Source of the DNA: G963708235 sp963708235
GTDB lineage: Bacteria; Actinomycetota; Acidimicrobiia; Spongiisociales; UBA5794
Direction of reading: 5' to 3'
NCBI GenBank assembly: GCA_963708235.1
Contig: OY970200.1
Span: forward strand, 1,488,001-1,552,000
DNA: 64,000 nucleotides
Under the pieces are notes generated by a model. That model ran no database searches, was not told the origin of the DNA, and worked only from the letters and a program-made list of their open reading frames with translations. Shown in pieces: positions 9,201 to 16,521 of the stretch (positions are counted from its first letter, which is position 1; the number at the start of each line of letters is the position of its first letter). Both the position numbers and the translations under genes were made by a program.

Positions 9201-10137
9201 CCCGGGCGCCCAACCCGAAGGTCAGGGTGTCCAGCGCCTGGGTCTCCAGCAGCGTGTTGAGCATGGTCAGCCGCCACGGCGCACACGCCGCATCGGTGAA
9301 GGTCACATTGGGGTTCTGACCGGTGAGCAGCAGGGTGAGCTGGTTGTAGCCCTCTTGACGGATCACCTGGAGGATGGCCAGCAACACATCGCCGGATACC
9401 GCATCGAACGTTTCGGCGTCGGCCAGATAGTCGGGGAGGGCGTTCAGCTCACCGTAGGTGGCGAGGAGGTTGTCGGGACCGACCCGGGCGGTGCGGATCC
9501 ATGGGCACAGGTTCTGGACGTCCTGTTCGGTCACCGAGGTGGGGTTGGTCTGCCACAGCTTGAGGAGGGCGATCTGGCGGGACAACACGTCGCTCCGGCT
9601 GGCCCCGCCGGTGGAGATGGCGACGAGATCGGCGGTGGGACCGTCGCCGAGGAGCCGGTGTTCGAACGACACGTGGCGTTGCAGGGTGCGTTGCGGTGAC
9701 CGATGGTCGGTGACGCTCCCGACCCGGGACGGGTCGGTGCGTCGGGGTCGTCTACCGGCAACGACATCGGCGGCGAGACGGTCGGCCTCACGTTCCCATG
9801 GATCGCCGGGGGTGCTCACCCGCCAGTCGCCGATCGGGGCGCCGCCGACCGGTCCGTCCATCTGCTGGATCGAGTGCACCGCCTCGTGGGCGAGCAACCG
9901 CATCCCGGCGTCGGTGTCGGGTCGGTAGGCGCCATCTCCGAATATGAGGTCGGCGCCGCAGGTCACCGCATCGGCGCCGAGGTCTCGGACCAGTCGGTCG
10001 GCGTGGGGTCCGGTGTGGATACGGAGGTGGGGGAGCGGGGTGTCGAGTCCCGCTTCCAGCGCCGTGCGGGTGTCGGTGGGAAGGGGGTGGCCATCATCGG
10101 TGGCGGACCGGAAACGGGCATCGAACGTCGACGACAC
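6223..10137 (-). CDS. DUF4157 (eCIS core) protein with two beta-propeller repeat regions
   Basis: 1304 residues. GTG 10137 has AGGAGG 5 nt upstream. Residues ~15-135 form the DUF4157/eCIS-core domain: a zinc-peptidase-like LLAHEAVHSIQQ motif (HEAVH at 84-88) followed by PWEREADRLA. A central region of ~400 residues contains DHFLQDSFAAGH near residue 370, resembling the histidine/aspartate-rich pattern of P1-nuclease/phospholipase-C folds (inference). Residues ~636-955 repeat AGSNGYVYEIDP and ATDG-LFAG-HGYLYGVDLG units, a PQQ-like propeller. Residues ~956-1304 carry seven ~45-residue repeats (GNLEVFA, DGTLWHDWL, GW-FDGAP), like PLL-type sugar-binding propellers. DUF4157 marks cargo or core proteins of extracellular contractile injection systems. 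There is no signal peptide, which suits a particle-loaded protein. Confidence 0.82.
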   Translation of the reverse strand: MSSTFDARFRSATDDGHPLPTDTRTALEAGLDTPLPHLRIHTGPHADRLVRDLGADAVTCGADLIFGDGAYRPDTDAGMRLLAHEAVHSIQQMDGPVGGAPIGDWRVSTPGDPWEREADRLAADVVAGRRPRRTDPSRVGSVTDHRSPQRTLQRHVSFEHRLLGDGPTADLVAISTGGASRSDVLSRQIALLKLWQTNPTSVTEQDVQNLCPWIRTARVGPDNLLATYGELNALPDYLADAETFDAVSGDVLLAILQVIRQEGYNQLTLLLTGQNPNVTFTDAACAPWRLTMLNTLLETQALDTLTFGLGARGEDHYQGLLARNACHFAPFSWYRWQSSHMTARDLAARAHAGNDAALTHQAWMYHGYADHFLQDSFAAGHLVNKTLIMQWFIEWAAGQSLLPVADWNSIKDMTTAKQPSLAGQWLYDPSYQGPSNDPQTAQEAATLVRRILASTVAGEPGNPQAANYQNYLTFLTGAASQLASANLHDYYNANSVWVSSAATPTPYEVWGDDTLFTGANGGKGVQETSGTAQMSQQALLEILGTGSTSISIPDIRQHFPTMAGANASSLQELGAWNEQQKASCMASFGNFGATLKTLLLGLASPRLGVVSQDQTFASVWTTSLPRAGYVPATTLLAGGRMFVGSNGYVYELDPTTGAVLHSLLVTSSVGVGDYNTQLATDGTTLFVGVHGYVYGVRLADWSKTAWNVSVGGTGYEPVAVLVNGSRLFAGSNGYVYEIDPNSGSQKHSLLLASLWGQGDYETRLDCDGSRLYAGAHGYLYGVDLGSFKEKWNVGLGGTGFQTVSPLAAGGKLYAGSNGYVYQIDPSSGSKIHSLLVAGTVGVGDYDTRLATDGRTLFAGTHGYLYGVDLGSWKSTWNVGVGGTGFKSVNVLAQGGRLFAGSNGYAYRVDPASGAIEDSILLTYILGVGDFETRLATDGQDLYAGVHGYESKVLVNDMVLGGTVYHNWLKKSGSWNGWVQDFDGAPTDIGAVTAVMGATGNLEVFGVAADGTLWHDWLTSDGKWHGWSPNFDGAPSDVMSVKAVMGATGNLEVFAITGDGTLWHDWLTGAGDWHGWTKGFDGAPSDVVSVTAAMGPTKNLEVFAVTGDGTLWHDWLTPSGVWNGWTPDFNGAPPNVTAVAAAMGPTGNLEVFAISADGVLSHSYLASGGWQGWTAGFDGAPTDLASISAVMGASGNLEVFAIDTAGTLWHNWLTHQGNWNGWTPNFDGAPANVVTVTAAMGPSGNLETFATDTGGTLWHNYLSSHGNWNGWTPNFDGAPAGVASVAAAKGPTGNLEVFAIRANAT
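6230..7260 (-). repeat. Seven tandem ~135-138 bp repeats encoding PLL-like propeller blades
   Basis: Seven near-identical coding repeats in the 3' part of the DUF4157 gene each encode GNLEVFA ... DGTLWHDWL ... GW ... FDGAP. The count of seven fits a closed seven-bladed lectin-type propeller. High nucleotide identity between copies suggests recent duplication or gene conversion, and makes the region prone to assembly collapse. Confidence 0.8.
7285..8270 (-). repeat. ~288 bp tandem repeats encoding PQQ-like propeller blades
   Basis: About three and a half copies of a ~96-residue double unit occur in the DUF4157 gene: LFAGSNGYVYEIDP, then HSLLL, then VGDYETRLATDG, then AGTHGYLYGVDLG and WNVGVGGTGF. 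They form a second, distinct propeller upstream of the lectin-like one. Confidence 0.75.
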
Positions 10138-10302
10138 GAGGGCCTCCTAGGTCGAATGCAACAGGACACATCGGGGGGAGAAGGTCTTGCCCGATCAATG
10201 TGGACCACCGAGAGCCGCGCGTCAATAGGTCTTCGGGCGGTGGACGAATTCTGGTCTGATCGGACGGCGCTTTGGCGCCGCGAAACATGGAAGAACTTGG
10301 GT

Positions 10303-10322
10303 GGATAAGTGGTGAATTATCC
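10303..10322. promoter_or_regulatory. Inverted repeat GGATAA-N8-TTATCC in divergent intergenic region
   Basis: An AT-rich dyad lies in the 293 bp between the divergent DUF4157 gene and the membrane protein at 10431. It could be an operator for either gene; no regulator is assigned. Confidence 0.3.
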
Positions 10323-10418
10323 CATTGGGACCGCTGCGTCGGGGCTGGCAACGATCGGCGATCGGTGCGCAGTGACGGTGCCGGCACCTGGCCGCTCGGT
10401 GTGGTGGCCCATCGACCG

Positions 10419-10424
10419 TATCCT
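10419..10424 (+). promoter_or_regulatory. -10 box TATCCT; leaderless start at 10431
   Basis: TATCCT is followed by 6 nt and then the ATG at 10431. A transcript starting 6-7 nt after the box would begin at the start codon. There is no ribosome-binding site. Confidence 0.5.
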
Positions 10425-10430
10425 GGTTCC

Positions 10431-11012
10431 ATGCTCGACGAATCACTCAGGGACGACATCCGCACCGATCTGCGGAGTCTGTTCACCGGTGAGCGGACCA
10501 TCGGCGACTCGTTCGCCGCACCGATCATCTTCGTGGCCGTCAACGCATTCGCCGGTCTGGGTGCGGCGACGGTGGCGGCGCTCATCGCCGGAGCCGCCGT
10601 GGCCGGTTGGAGGGTGCGGCGCGGCCAGAAGGTGACGTATGCGCTCGGCGGGATCGTCGCCATCGGGTTCGCTGCCATCCTCGCCCTTCGCAGTGGCCGT
10701 GCCGAGAGCTACTTTCTGCCGGGGATCGTCTCGGCGGCCGGATGGGCCGTGGCCGCCGTGATCAGCGTGGTGGTCCGCCAACCGCTGGCGGCATGGGCCA
10801 GTTCGCTGCTGCGGGGCTGGCCACGGGAGTGGTACCGGCTCGACACGGTCCGTCCCGCCTACGTCGGGGTCACGCTGATCTGGGCGGGCTATTTCGCCGT
10901 GCGGGCGTCGGTGCAGTGGGTGCTGTATGTCGCCGGGGAGCCGGAATGGCTCGCCGCTACCAAGATCGCCACCTCGTGGCCCACCATCGTGCCGCTGCTG
11001 ATCGTCAGCTAG
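10431..11012 (+). CDS. DUF3159-like four-TM membrane protein, interrupted by in-frame TAG
   Basis: The frame gives a 193-residue membrane protein. A short cytoplasmic start is followed by paired helices (FVAVNAFAGLGAATVAALI, YALGGIVAIGFAAILAL), SYFLPGIVSAAGWAVAAVIS, a PREWYRLDTVRPAYV loop, and two more helices. The layout resembles actinobacterial DUF3159 proteins of unknown role. The last helix breaks at a TAG (11010-11012). Read through, the same frame continues 33 codons (VWGNRKLGRLGGPSVEEF...) to a TGA at 11112-11114, completing the helix with a natural basic tail. The TAG therefore looks like a point change from TAC, a sequence error or readthrough. The full-length product would be 227 residues, 10431-11114. 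Confidence 0.7.
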   Translation: MLDESLRDDIRTDLRSLFTGERTIGDSFAAPIIFVAVNAFAGLGAATVAALIAGAAVAGWRVRRGQKVTYALGGIVAIGFAAILALRSGRAESYFLPGIVSAAGWAVAAVISVVVRQPLAAWASSLLRGWPREWYRLDTVRPAYVGVTLIWAGYFAVRASVQWVLYVAGEPEWLAATKIATSWPTIVPLLIVS

Positions 11013-11168
11013 GTGTGGGGGAACCGCAAGCTGGGACGTCTCGGCGGGCCGAGCGTCGAGGAGTTCACCTCTGCGGCCGAGCCACCGTTCCACGGAGGGC
11101 AGCGAGGGTTCTGACCCTGTCGGCGGGGACGTGTCCCGGTCCGGTGCGGGGGCCGTGCGCCGGGGTGA

Positions 11169-12029
11169 TCACCACAGCGACGGAACGAACGTCTGCTCCG
11201 ACATCGGGGGCCGGACATAGGGCACCTGGTCGATGTCGGGGAGGGTCACCGGTGGCGGCATCACATCGACGTAGTCGAACTGGTCGAGGATATGGCTCAT
11301 GCAGTTGAGGCGGGCCGCACGTTTGTCGTCGGAAGGGACCACGAACCACGGCGCCTGCTTGATGTCGGTGAACTGGAACGTGGTGTCCTTGGCCATCGAG
11401 TATCTGATGTACTGACGGTGCTCCTCCAGGTCCATGTCGGACAGCTTCCAGCGCTTCAGCGGTTCGGCATTTCGTGACTCGAAACGCCGGCGCTGCTCGT
11501 CGAAGCTGACCGAGAACCAGTACTTGAGCAGGATGATCCCGGATCGGACCAGCATCCGCTCGAACTCGGGACAGCTTCGCAGGAACTCCTGGTGTTGTTC
11601 TTCGGTGCAGAAGCCCATCACCCACTCGACGTTGGAGCGGTTGTACCAGCTCCGATCGAACAACACGACCTCGCCACCGGCGGGGAGGTGCTCGACAAAA
11701 CGCTGGAAGTACCACTGCGACTGTTCGCGCTCGGTGGGCTTGGGGAGTGCCACCACGCGGACGATGCGGGGGCTGGTGCGCTCGGTGATCCGCTTGATCA
11801 CCCCGCCCTTGCCGGCGGAACCGCGACCTTCGAAGAGCACCAGCACCTTGAGTCCCGTCCCGGCCACCCAGTACTGGAGCTTGACCAGCTCCTCCTGGAG
11901 ACGCGACAGCTCCGCCTCGTAGGGTTTCCCCCGCAGGCGACCATCCGGACCGTAGTCCTCGGGGTGGTCCCCGAGCCGGGTCGGGACCGGGTCGTCGGAT
12001 CCGGCGGGACGCAGGTCGTGATCGGCCAT
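11169..12029 (-). CDS. ppk2: Polyphosphate kinase 2 (PPK2 family)
   Basis: 286 residues, the usual length for one-domain PPK2. The Walker A motif is FEGRGSAGKGG, the lid region holds RTSPRIVRVVALPKPTERE, and the Walker B motif is LFDRSWYNR. A downstream segment (FTDIKQAPWFVVPSDDKRAARLN) is also family-typical. The enzyme transfers phosphate between polyphosphate and nucleotides; subclass and direction cannot be fixed from sequence. ATG 12029 has an AGGAG site (caggagcccaccg), and a TAGGGT -10 box lies at 12057-12062 on the same strand, overlapping the end of the TetR gene upstream. It is probably a single-gene unit. Confidence 0.92.
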   Translation of the reverse strand: MADHDLRPAGSDDPVPTRLGDHPEDYGPDGRLRGKPYEAELSRLQEELVKLQYWVAGTGLKVLVLFEGRGSAGKGGVIKRITERTSPRIVRVVALPKPTEREQSQWYFQRFVEHLPAGGEVVLFDRSWYNRSNVEWVMGFCTEEQHQEFLRSCPEFERMLVRSGIILLKYWFSVSFDEQRRRFESRNAEPLKRWKLSDMDLEEHRQYIRYSMAKDTTFQFTDIKQAPWFVVPSDDKRAARLNCMSHILDQFDYVDVMPPPVTLPDIDQVPYVRPPMSEQTFVPSLW

Positions 12030-12056
12030 CGGTGGGCTCCTGGGGCTTGTTGCTCA

Positions 12057-12062
12057 ACCCTA
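12057..12062 (-). promoter_or_regulatory. -10 box TAGGGT upstream of ppk2
   Basis: TAGGGT on the minus strand overlaps the stop codon of the TetR gene and would give a leader of about 20 nt carrying the ppk2 ribosome-binding site. The same hexamer appears before the CHAT gene (13592-13597) and the MMPL gene (33400-33405). Confidence 0.4.
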
Positions 12063-12668
12063 CCGTGAAGCCTGGCCGGGGTCCGCCGATCCCTGCGGGG
12101 ACCCGGTGTCCGCCGGCGTGCGGATCCCGTCGAGCGTCATCGCCACCAGGCGGTGATAGCTCGTATCGAGATCCGCCGGGAGCCCGAATCCGCCGGCGGC
12201 CTCGAGAACCGCAAACCCGTGGACGGCGGACCGCAGGCAGCGGGCGGCGTGGATCAGATCCTCTCCCGACAGGTCGTAGGCGCGCAGCGCCGCCAGCACC
12301 ATGTCGAGCGTCCGGTCCGCCGGCTCCGCCAGCAACGGATCGTCCTTCGGTTGGGCGGGGATGGTGTGGTACCGGGCCGGATGGTCGACCACATAGCTGC
12401 GGTAGGCGTGCATCAGCGCCCCCACCGCATCGTCCCCGGACCGACCCATGGCGGCGTCGCCGAGCCGCTCGGCGAGTTCGACCATGGCGCGCCGGGCGAG
12501 CAACGATCGCAGCACCGCAACGTTCTCCACATGTTTGTACAGCGACGGGGTGGCCACCCCCGCCCGCTTCGCCACGGCGGCCAGGGTCACCATCTCGGGA
12601 CCCTCCTCGTCGACGACGGTCATGGCGATGTCGACGACGGCGTTGCGGTTCAGTCCGGCTCTAGGCAT
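12060..12668 (-). CDS. TetR-family transcriptional regulator
   Basis: 202 residues. The N-terminal helix-turn-helix is clear (VVDIAMTVVDEEGPEMVTLAAVAKRAGV followed by ATPSLYKHVENVAVL), and the helical C-terminal ligand domain contains the AVHGFAVLEAAGGFGL segment of the WHG-type C-terminal family. ATG 12668 overlaps the stop of the upstream alpha/beta hydrolase by 8 bp, so the pair is co-transcribed. The AT-rich palindromic stretch at 13479-13520, before that hydrolase, is the natural candidate operator (autoregulation, inferred). Ligand unknown. Confidence 0.85.
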   Translation of the reverse strand: MPRAGLNRNAVVDIAMTVVDEEGPEMVTLAAVAKRAGVATPSLYKHVENVAVLRSLLARRAMVELAERLGDAAMGRSGDDAVGALMHAYRSYVVDHPARYHTIPAQPKDDPLLAEPADRTLDMVLAALRAYDLSGEDLIHAARCLRSAVHGFAVLEAAGGFGLPADLDTSYHRLVAMTLDGIRTPADTGSPQGSADPGQASR

Positions 12669-13468
12669 GGGGACCGAATCCGATCCCGTCGAGGAACGAC
12701 ACGATGGTGGCGGTGGTCTCCACCGGTGCCTGCGCCTGGGGATAGTGACCCGCATCGGGAATCATGACGATCTGGGTCTCCGCCTTCATCTGGTCGGCCA
12801 TCAATTGCGCCTCGGCGGCGGGATCGTCGAAGTCGGGATCTGCGCTGCCCATCACGATCAGGGCGGGTCGGGTCGATCTCGCCCGGTACCCGACGGCATC
12901 TTTACTGGTCGGGTCGGCCATGGCGGCGAGACCGGCCATCCCGTCCCGGCCGCCGAGACTCGACTTGAGCCGGGTGAGATGGGCGGCGAAGTCGGCGGGC
13001 TTGGATCCGGGGTAGAGCGACTTGTAGAACATCCCCCAGGCAAAGGGGAACCGGACGACGAGCCTCAGTCCCAGCCGCATCAGTGGACTCAGCGCCACAT
13101 CCTGCGCCCAGGGGGCGATGAGGACCACGGCCCGCACCGAGTCGGGGACGGCGGTAGCGGCATAGAGTGCCGAGTCGGGGGTGAACGAGTGGCCCACCAC
13201 CACCGCCGGCCCGCCGAGATGTTCGACCAGGGCCGCCATGTCGGCACCGAGCGCCGTCTGCGTGTAGCGGTCCCAGCCGCGAACTGGACTCTCCGTGCCC
13301 CCGGATGTCCATCACCGCCACCCGATACCCGGCCGCGACGAGCCGCGGAACCACCAACCGGTAGGTCTCCTTGATCTCGCCCATCCCGGGAGCCGCCACG
13401 ATGAGCGGCCCGTCGCCGGTCGCCTCGTAGGCGATCCGTCCTCCGTCGATTTCCAGAAACTCCGTCAT
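12661..13468 (-). pseudogene. Alpha/beta hydrolase, frameshifted near 13280
   Basis: The two halves lie in different frames. From ATG 13468 (GGAG 7 nt upstream) the product reads MTEFLEIDGGRIAYE ... APGMGEIKET ... VMDIRGHGESSS, the N-terminal half of a hydrolase with its oxyanion region. Around 13278-13282 one extra base breaks the frame; removing it restores GWDRYTQTALGADMAALVEHL and then VVVGHSFTP, the nucleophile elbow (GHSFT, Ser). The second frame continues to 12661 with SADPDFDDP (acid) and DAGHYPQ (His), so all triad parts survive. It is probably an intact ~268-residue hydrolase disturbed by a sequence error, or a recent pseudogene. It is coupled to the TetR gene downstream. Confidence 0.75.
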
Positions 13469-13478
13469 GGCCATGCTC

Positions 13479-13520
13479 CAAGCTAAGGATCGTAGGACAA
13501 AAGCTATCAGGATTAGCTTA
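13479..13520. promoter_or_regulatory. AT-rich inverted repeat, candidate TetR operator
   Basis: AAGCTAA (13480-13486) and TTAGCTT (13514-13520) form an inverted repeat. Inside the second half is a smaller dyad AAGCT-N9-AGCTT. The stretch is conspicuously AT-rich for this DNA and sits just upstream of the hydrolase-tetR pair, where an autoregulatory operator is expected. Function inferred. Confidence 0.4.
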
Positions 13521-13591
13521 TCTCGGCAAGCCCCGATCGCCCGATCCCACCTGGCTGTGCAGCTTGCCGTCCATCACCGGGTTCCGGGTCG

Positions 13592-13597
13592 TAGGGT
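13592..13597 (+). promoter_or_regulatory. -10 box TAGGGT upstream of the CHAT operon
   Basis: The context gtcgtagggtac is almost the same as that before the MMPL gene (gtcgtagggtac at 33396-33407). It would start a leader of roughly 100 nt in front of the CHAT gene. No convincing -35 element was found. Confidence 0.35.
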
Positions 13598-13703
13598 ACG
13601 AACGGCGTATCTGTGCCACCGGCTCTCGATCTTGTGTGCAGGATGACGATCTCGCCGGGGCGACCGGACAGGCGGATGCGGGTGTGACGAGAAGGGGAGA
13701 CGG

Positions 13704-16508
13704 GTGGAACGGAGCGTGTCGCTGTGGCGGTGGGTGGCCGTGGCCCTGCTCGGTGCGGTGAGTGGTGCGCTCGCCATCACCGGTGTCGGCGTGGTGCTGC
13801 TCCAGTCCGGGGTCATCGACCCGGATCTGGCGGTTCACGCCCCCAACATCGGCATCGTCCTCGGACTGCTGACGGCGCTCGTGCGGCGATCCCGGATCTT
13901 CGACCGTGTGGTCACGCTTGCGCTTCTGGCGCTGGTCGGGTTGGTCGTCTTCGTGGCGGTGACGCCGGCTGCCGCCGCCCTCCGGAACGCCACCCAGGGC
14001 GTGTGCCGGGTGGTGGTGACCACTGCGGGGGTCGCCACCCCGATGGACGAGACGTCGGCGCAGCAGCCGCTGCTGATCGATCTCGACGAGCCGGTGGAGC
14101 TCGATGTGGTCGCTTCCGCCGAGGGTGTCGTGAACGGCACGGTGACGGTGGTGCTCGCCGATGTGCACCCCTTCGGATTTCCTGGTGACGGCGCCGGCAC
14201 CGAGCTGCTGGAGCGCCGCATCAGCGGAGGCATCGCCGAGGTCACGATCCGGGTGGAGCGTGCCGGAGCCAGCGGCTTCGTGGTCAGCGGACCCGGCTTC
14301 TCGGCGCCGATGCTCCCGCTCGGTCTGCTCGAGATCGACTTCGTGGTGCGCGACGACGACGGGGTCGAACGCTGTGCCACGCTCACCGGCTGGATCCGGG
14401 TGGTGACCACCCCCATCTCCAACCCGGTCGGGGTGGCCGGGGTGGTGCTGGCCGTGCTCGGATCGCTCGGACTGGTGGTCACGGCGGCGCTGCGGAGACG
14501 GCTCGTTCCCCGGGGCACCGCCGGGTCGGCCGAACCGGTGGCCCCCAGGCCGGATTCGGTGACCGGCCAGCCGGAAGCGACACAGCCGGAATCCAGACAG
14601 CCGGAAGCGAGACCGATCCACCCCGAGCCACCGAGCCTGATCCCGGCGGGTGGACCGCATGCCCCCCATCTCGAGACCCAGATCCTCGACGGGTCGGGGA
14701 TCCCCCTCCCGGTCGATCGTCCGGTCCCGTTCGGCATCGATGCCGTCCTGCGTGTGGCCACCGTGCCCGGGTCGCATCTCGCCACACCTGGGGCGACCGG
14801 TCCCGGGACGGCCGCCGGCACCCCGCTCGACCCCGGGTCCGGCGCAAACGGTCTGACCGGGCACCTCCGGGTGGCGGTGGCGGAGACGGGCGTCACCGGA
14901 GCCGCCGGGGTTGTGTCCTCGGCGTCGGTGCCGGTCGGCGGCGCCGTCGAGATCCCGCTCGGTTCCCAGATCGACGGCGACCACGAGCTCACCCTCGACC
15001 TCACCGCCAACGGGCACCTGCTGCAGACCGAAAGGGTCCGCTACACGGTTGCCGCTGCGGATGCGCGTGGGCCCGTTGCCGCCGCCACCACGGTGTCGGG
15101 GGTCGCCGGCACCGGGGCGAGCACCCGGACCATCTTTGCGGCCTCCGATCTGAGTGCCGCCGACCTCGGTGCCCGACCCCGCCGGGACCTGCTGCTCATT
15201 CTGGAACGCGACCCCGTCGACGGGTCGGTGGATGCGAGAGCCCTCGATGGTGACGGCACCCTGCTGGTCCGAATCGACACCACGGTTCAGCCCGAGGCGA
15301 TCACCGCCGCCGCTGCCATCGCCCGTGGTCAGCTCCAGACCGTTCTCCAGGCGGGACCCGGGATGCGGCGCGATGTGCCAGCGGAGGACATCGCCGCCAC
15401 CCTGCTCCCGCTGGTCAAGGTGGGCCGCACCCTTTACGGCGCACTGTTCGCCGCCGAAACCATCCTGGAAGGTGACGCCATTGCCGTGTCCAGCCGGGTG
15501 CGCGATGGAGCCACCGTCCAGGTGGTACAGAACCGGGCCGGGCTCGGGTTCTCCACCCTGCCGTGGAACCTGGTGTATGACCATCCGTTCATCGCCCGCA
15601 CCGCCGGCAACCTGGTGTGCCCCACCTTCCGCACCCATCCGGTCGATGACTGCCCGCAACGCAGCGACGCCAACGTGTTCTGTCCCACCGGCTTCTGGGG
15701 ATACCGCGCCGTGATCGAGGAGCCGTGGGTGGTGATGGGCGCCGAACCGCTACCGGCAGCCGTGGCCACCGAACCCGCTCCGGGTCTCGGTGCGGCCTAC
15801 CACCTTCCCGGTTTGTCGTTCAGCCCGGTCGGCACCCGGTTCCTCGAAGCGGCGGGGGTGGCGACCATCATCGACTTCGACGGTCTGCTCGGGTTGGTCG
15901 AGAGCGAGGCCGACCGTCTGTCGTTGCTGTACTTCTACACCCACCACGATCGCGATCCGCACGACCAGACCCCGGGGATCGTGATCGGCGGCGAGTTGCT
16001 GTCGGCGGGCACCCTCGACGCCCTCCCGGCCCGCTGGACGCAGCGTCCGCTGGTGTTCGTCAACGGGTGCGCCTCGGGGGACTACACCCTTACCGATCCG
16101 GTAAGCCTGCTCGACAAGTTCCGGGCCAAGGGAGCCGCCGGGATGGTGGTCACCGAATGTGTGATGTGGGACCGCCTCGCCGGGGAGCTCGGCGCCGAGG
16201 TGATCGATGCGCTGTTCGACGGCGGCAATCTCGGCCCCTCGCTGCTCGCCCTCCGTCGCCGGCTGCTCGTGGACCATGGCAACCCGGTGGGCCTCGCCTA
16301 CCGGATGCACGCCATGAGCGAGACCGCTGTCCAACTGGCTCCCGCAGCCGCCACGCTGCCATCGTCTGCGACGGAAACGGCGGTTCCCGAACAACCCGGC
16401 GCCGGCCCACCGGGTAGCGGCCCACCCGATGCCGGCCCACCCGATGCCGGCCCACCCGATGGCGGCCCAGTGGGCGACCCTGGATCGACCGATAGTCTGG
16501 ACCCATGA
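13704..16508 (+). CDS. Membrane-anchored CHAT-domain (caspase-fold) protease
   Basis: 934 residues; GTG 13704 has GGGGAG 4-5 nt upstream. Three hydrophobic segments fall in residues ~8-92, then a probably extracytoplasmic beta domain (~93-240), a fourth helix (~245-268), and a proline/glutamine linker (QPEATQPESRQPEA). A predicted cytosolic part follows. Residues ~490-890 form a CHAT domain: LGFSTLPWNLVYD, then LLYFYTHHDRD with catalytic His747 or 748, and LVFVNGCASGD with catalytic Cys789. The tail is a tandem PPDAG repeat. CHAT proteases belong to clan CD with caspases and separases. The layout suggests an outside-sensing receptor that triggers cytosolic proteolysis (inference). It is the first gene of a three-gene operon. 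Confidence 0.82.
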   Translation: MERSVSLWRWVAVALLGAVSGALAITGVGVVLLQSGVIDPDLAVHAPNIGIVLGLLTALVRRSRIFDRVVTLALLALVGLVVFVAVTPAAAALRNATQGVCRVVVTTAGVATPMDETSAQQPLLIDLDEPVELDVVASAEGVVNGTVTVVLADVHPFGFPGDGAGTELLERRISGGIAEVTIRVERAGASGFVVSGPGFSAPMLPLGLLEIDFVVRDDDGVERCATLTGWIRVVTTPISNPVGVAGVVLAVLGSLGLVVTAALRRRLVPRGTAGSAEPVAPRPDSVTGQPEATQPESRQPEARPIHPEPPSLIPAGGPHAPHLETQILDGSGIPLPVDRPVPFGIDAVLRVATVPGSHLATPGATGPGTAAGTPLDPGSGANGLTGHLRVAVAETGVTGAAGVVSSASVPVGGAVEIPLGSQIDGDHELTLDLTANGHLLQTERVRYTVAAADARGPVAAATTVSGVAGTGASTRTIFAASDLSAADLGARPRRDLLLILERDPVDGSVDARALDGDGTLLVRIDTTVQPEAITAAAAIARGQLQTVLQAGPGMRRDVPAEDIAATLLPLVKVGRTLYGALFAAETILEGDAIAVSSRVRDGATVQVVQNRAGLGFSTLPWNLVYDHPFIARTAGNLVCPTFRTHPVDDCPQRSDANVFCPTGFWGYRAVIEEPWVVMGAEPLPAAVATEPAPGLGAAYHLPGLSFSPVGTRFLEAAGVATIIDFDGLLGLVESEADRLSLLYFYTHHDRDPHDQTPGIVIGGELLSAGTLDALPARWTQRPLVFVNGCASGDYTLTDPVSLLDKFRAKGAAGMVVTECVMWDRLAGELGAEVIDALFDGGNLGPSLLALRRRLLVDHGNPVGLAYRMHAMSETAVQLAPAAATLPSSATETAVPEQPGAGPPGSGPPDAGPPDAGPPDGGPVGDPGSTDSLDP
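16401..16475 (+). repeat. Five tandem 15-bp units (gccggcccacccgat)
   Basis: Units start at 16401, 16416, 16431, 16446 and 16461. Those at 16431 and 16446 are identical, the others near copies. They encode the Gly-Pro-Pro-rich tail of the CHAT protein. A coding minisatellite like this is likely to vary between strains. Confidence 0.8.
16493..16498 (+). promoter_or_regulatory. -10 box TAGTCT and 6-codon mini-ORF before the serine hydrolase
   Basis: TAGTCT lies 6 nt before an ATG at 16505, which overlaps the CHAT stop (ATGA) and opens a six-codon frame. The TGA of that frame overlaps the ATG of the hydrolase at 16522. It could be an internal promoter or simply a translational relay. Confidence 0.35.
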
Positions 16509-16521
16509 TCATGGAGGCGAG

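Noticed and set aside
10264..10280. GGCGC-TTTG-GCGCC hairpin upstream of the 10431 gene
   Set aside because: A five-bp GC stem is expected by chance at this base composition.
13518..15659. Long minus-strand frame opposite the CHAT gene
   Set aside because: The sequence is Gly/Arg/His-rich without domains; the CHAT frame has catalytic motifs and a ribosome-binding site.
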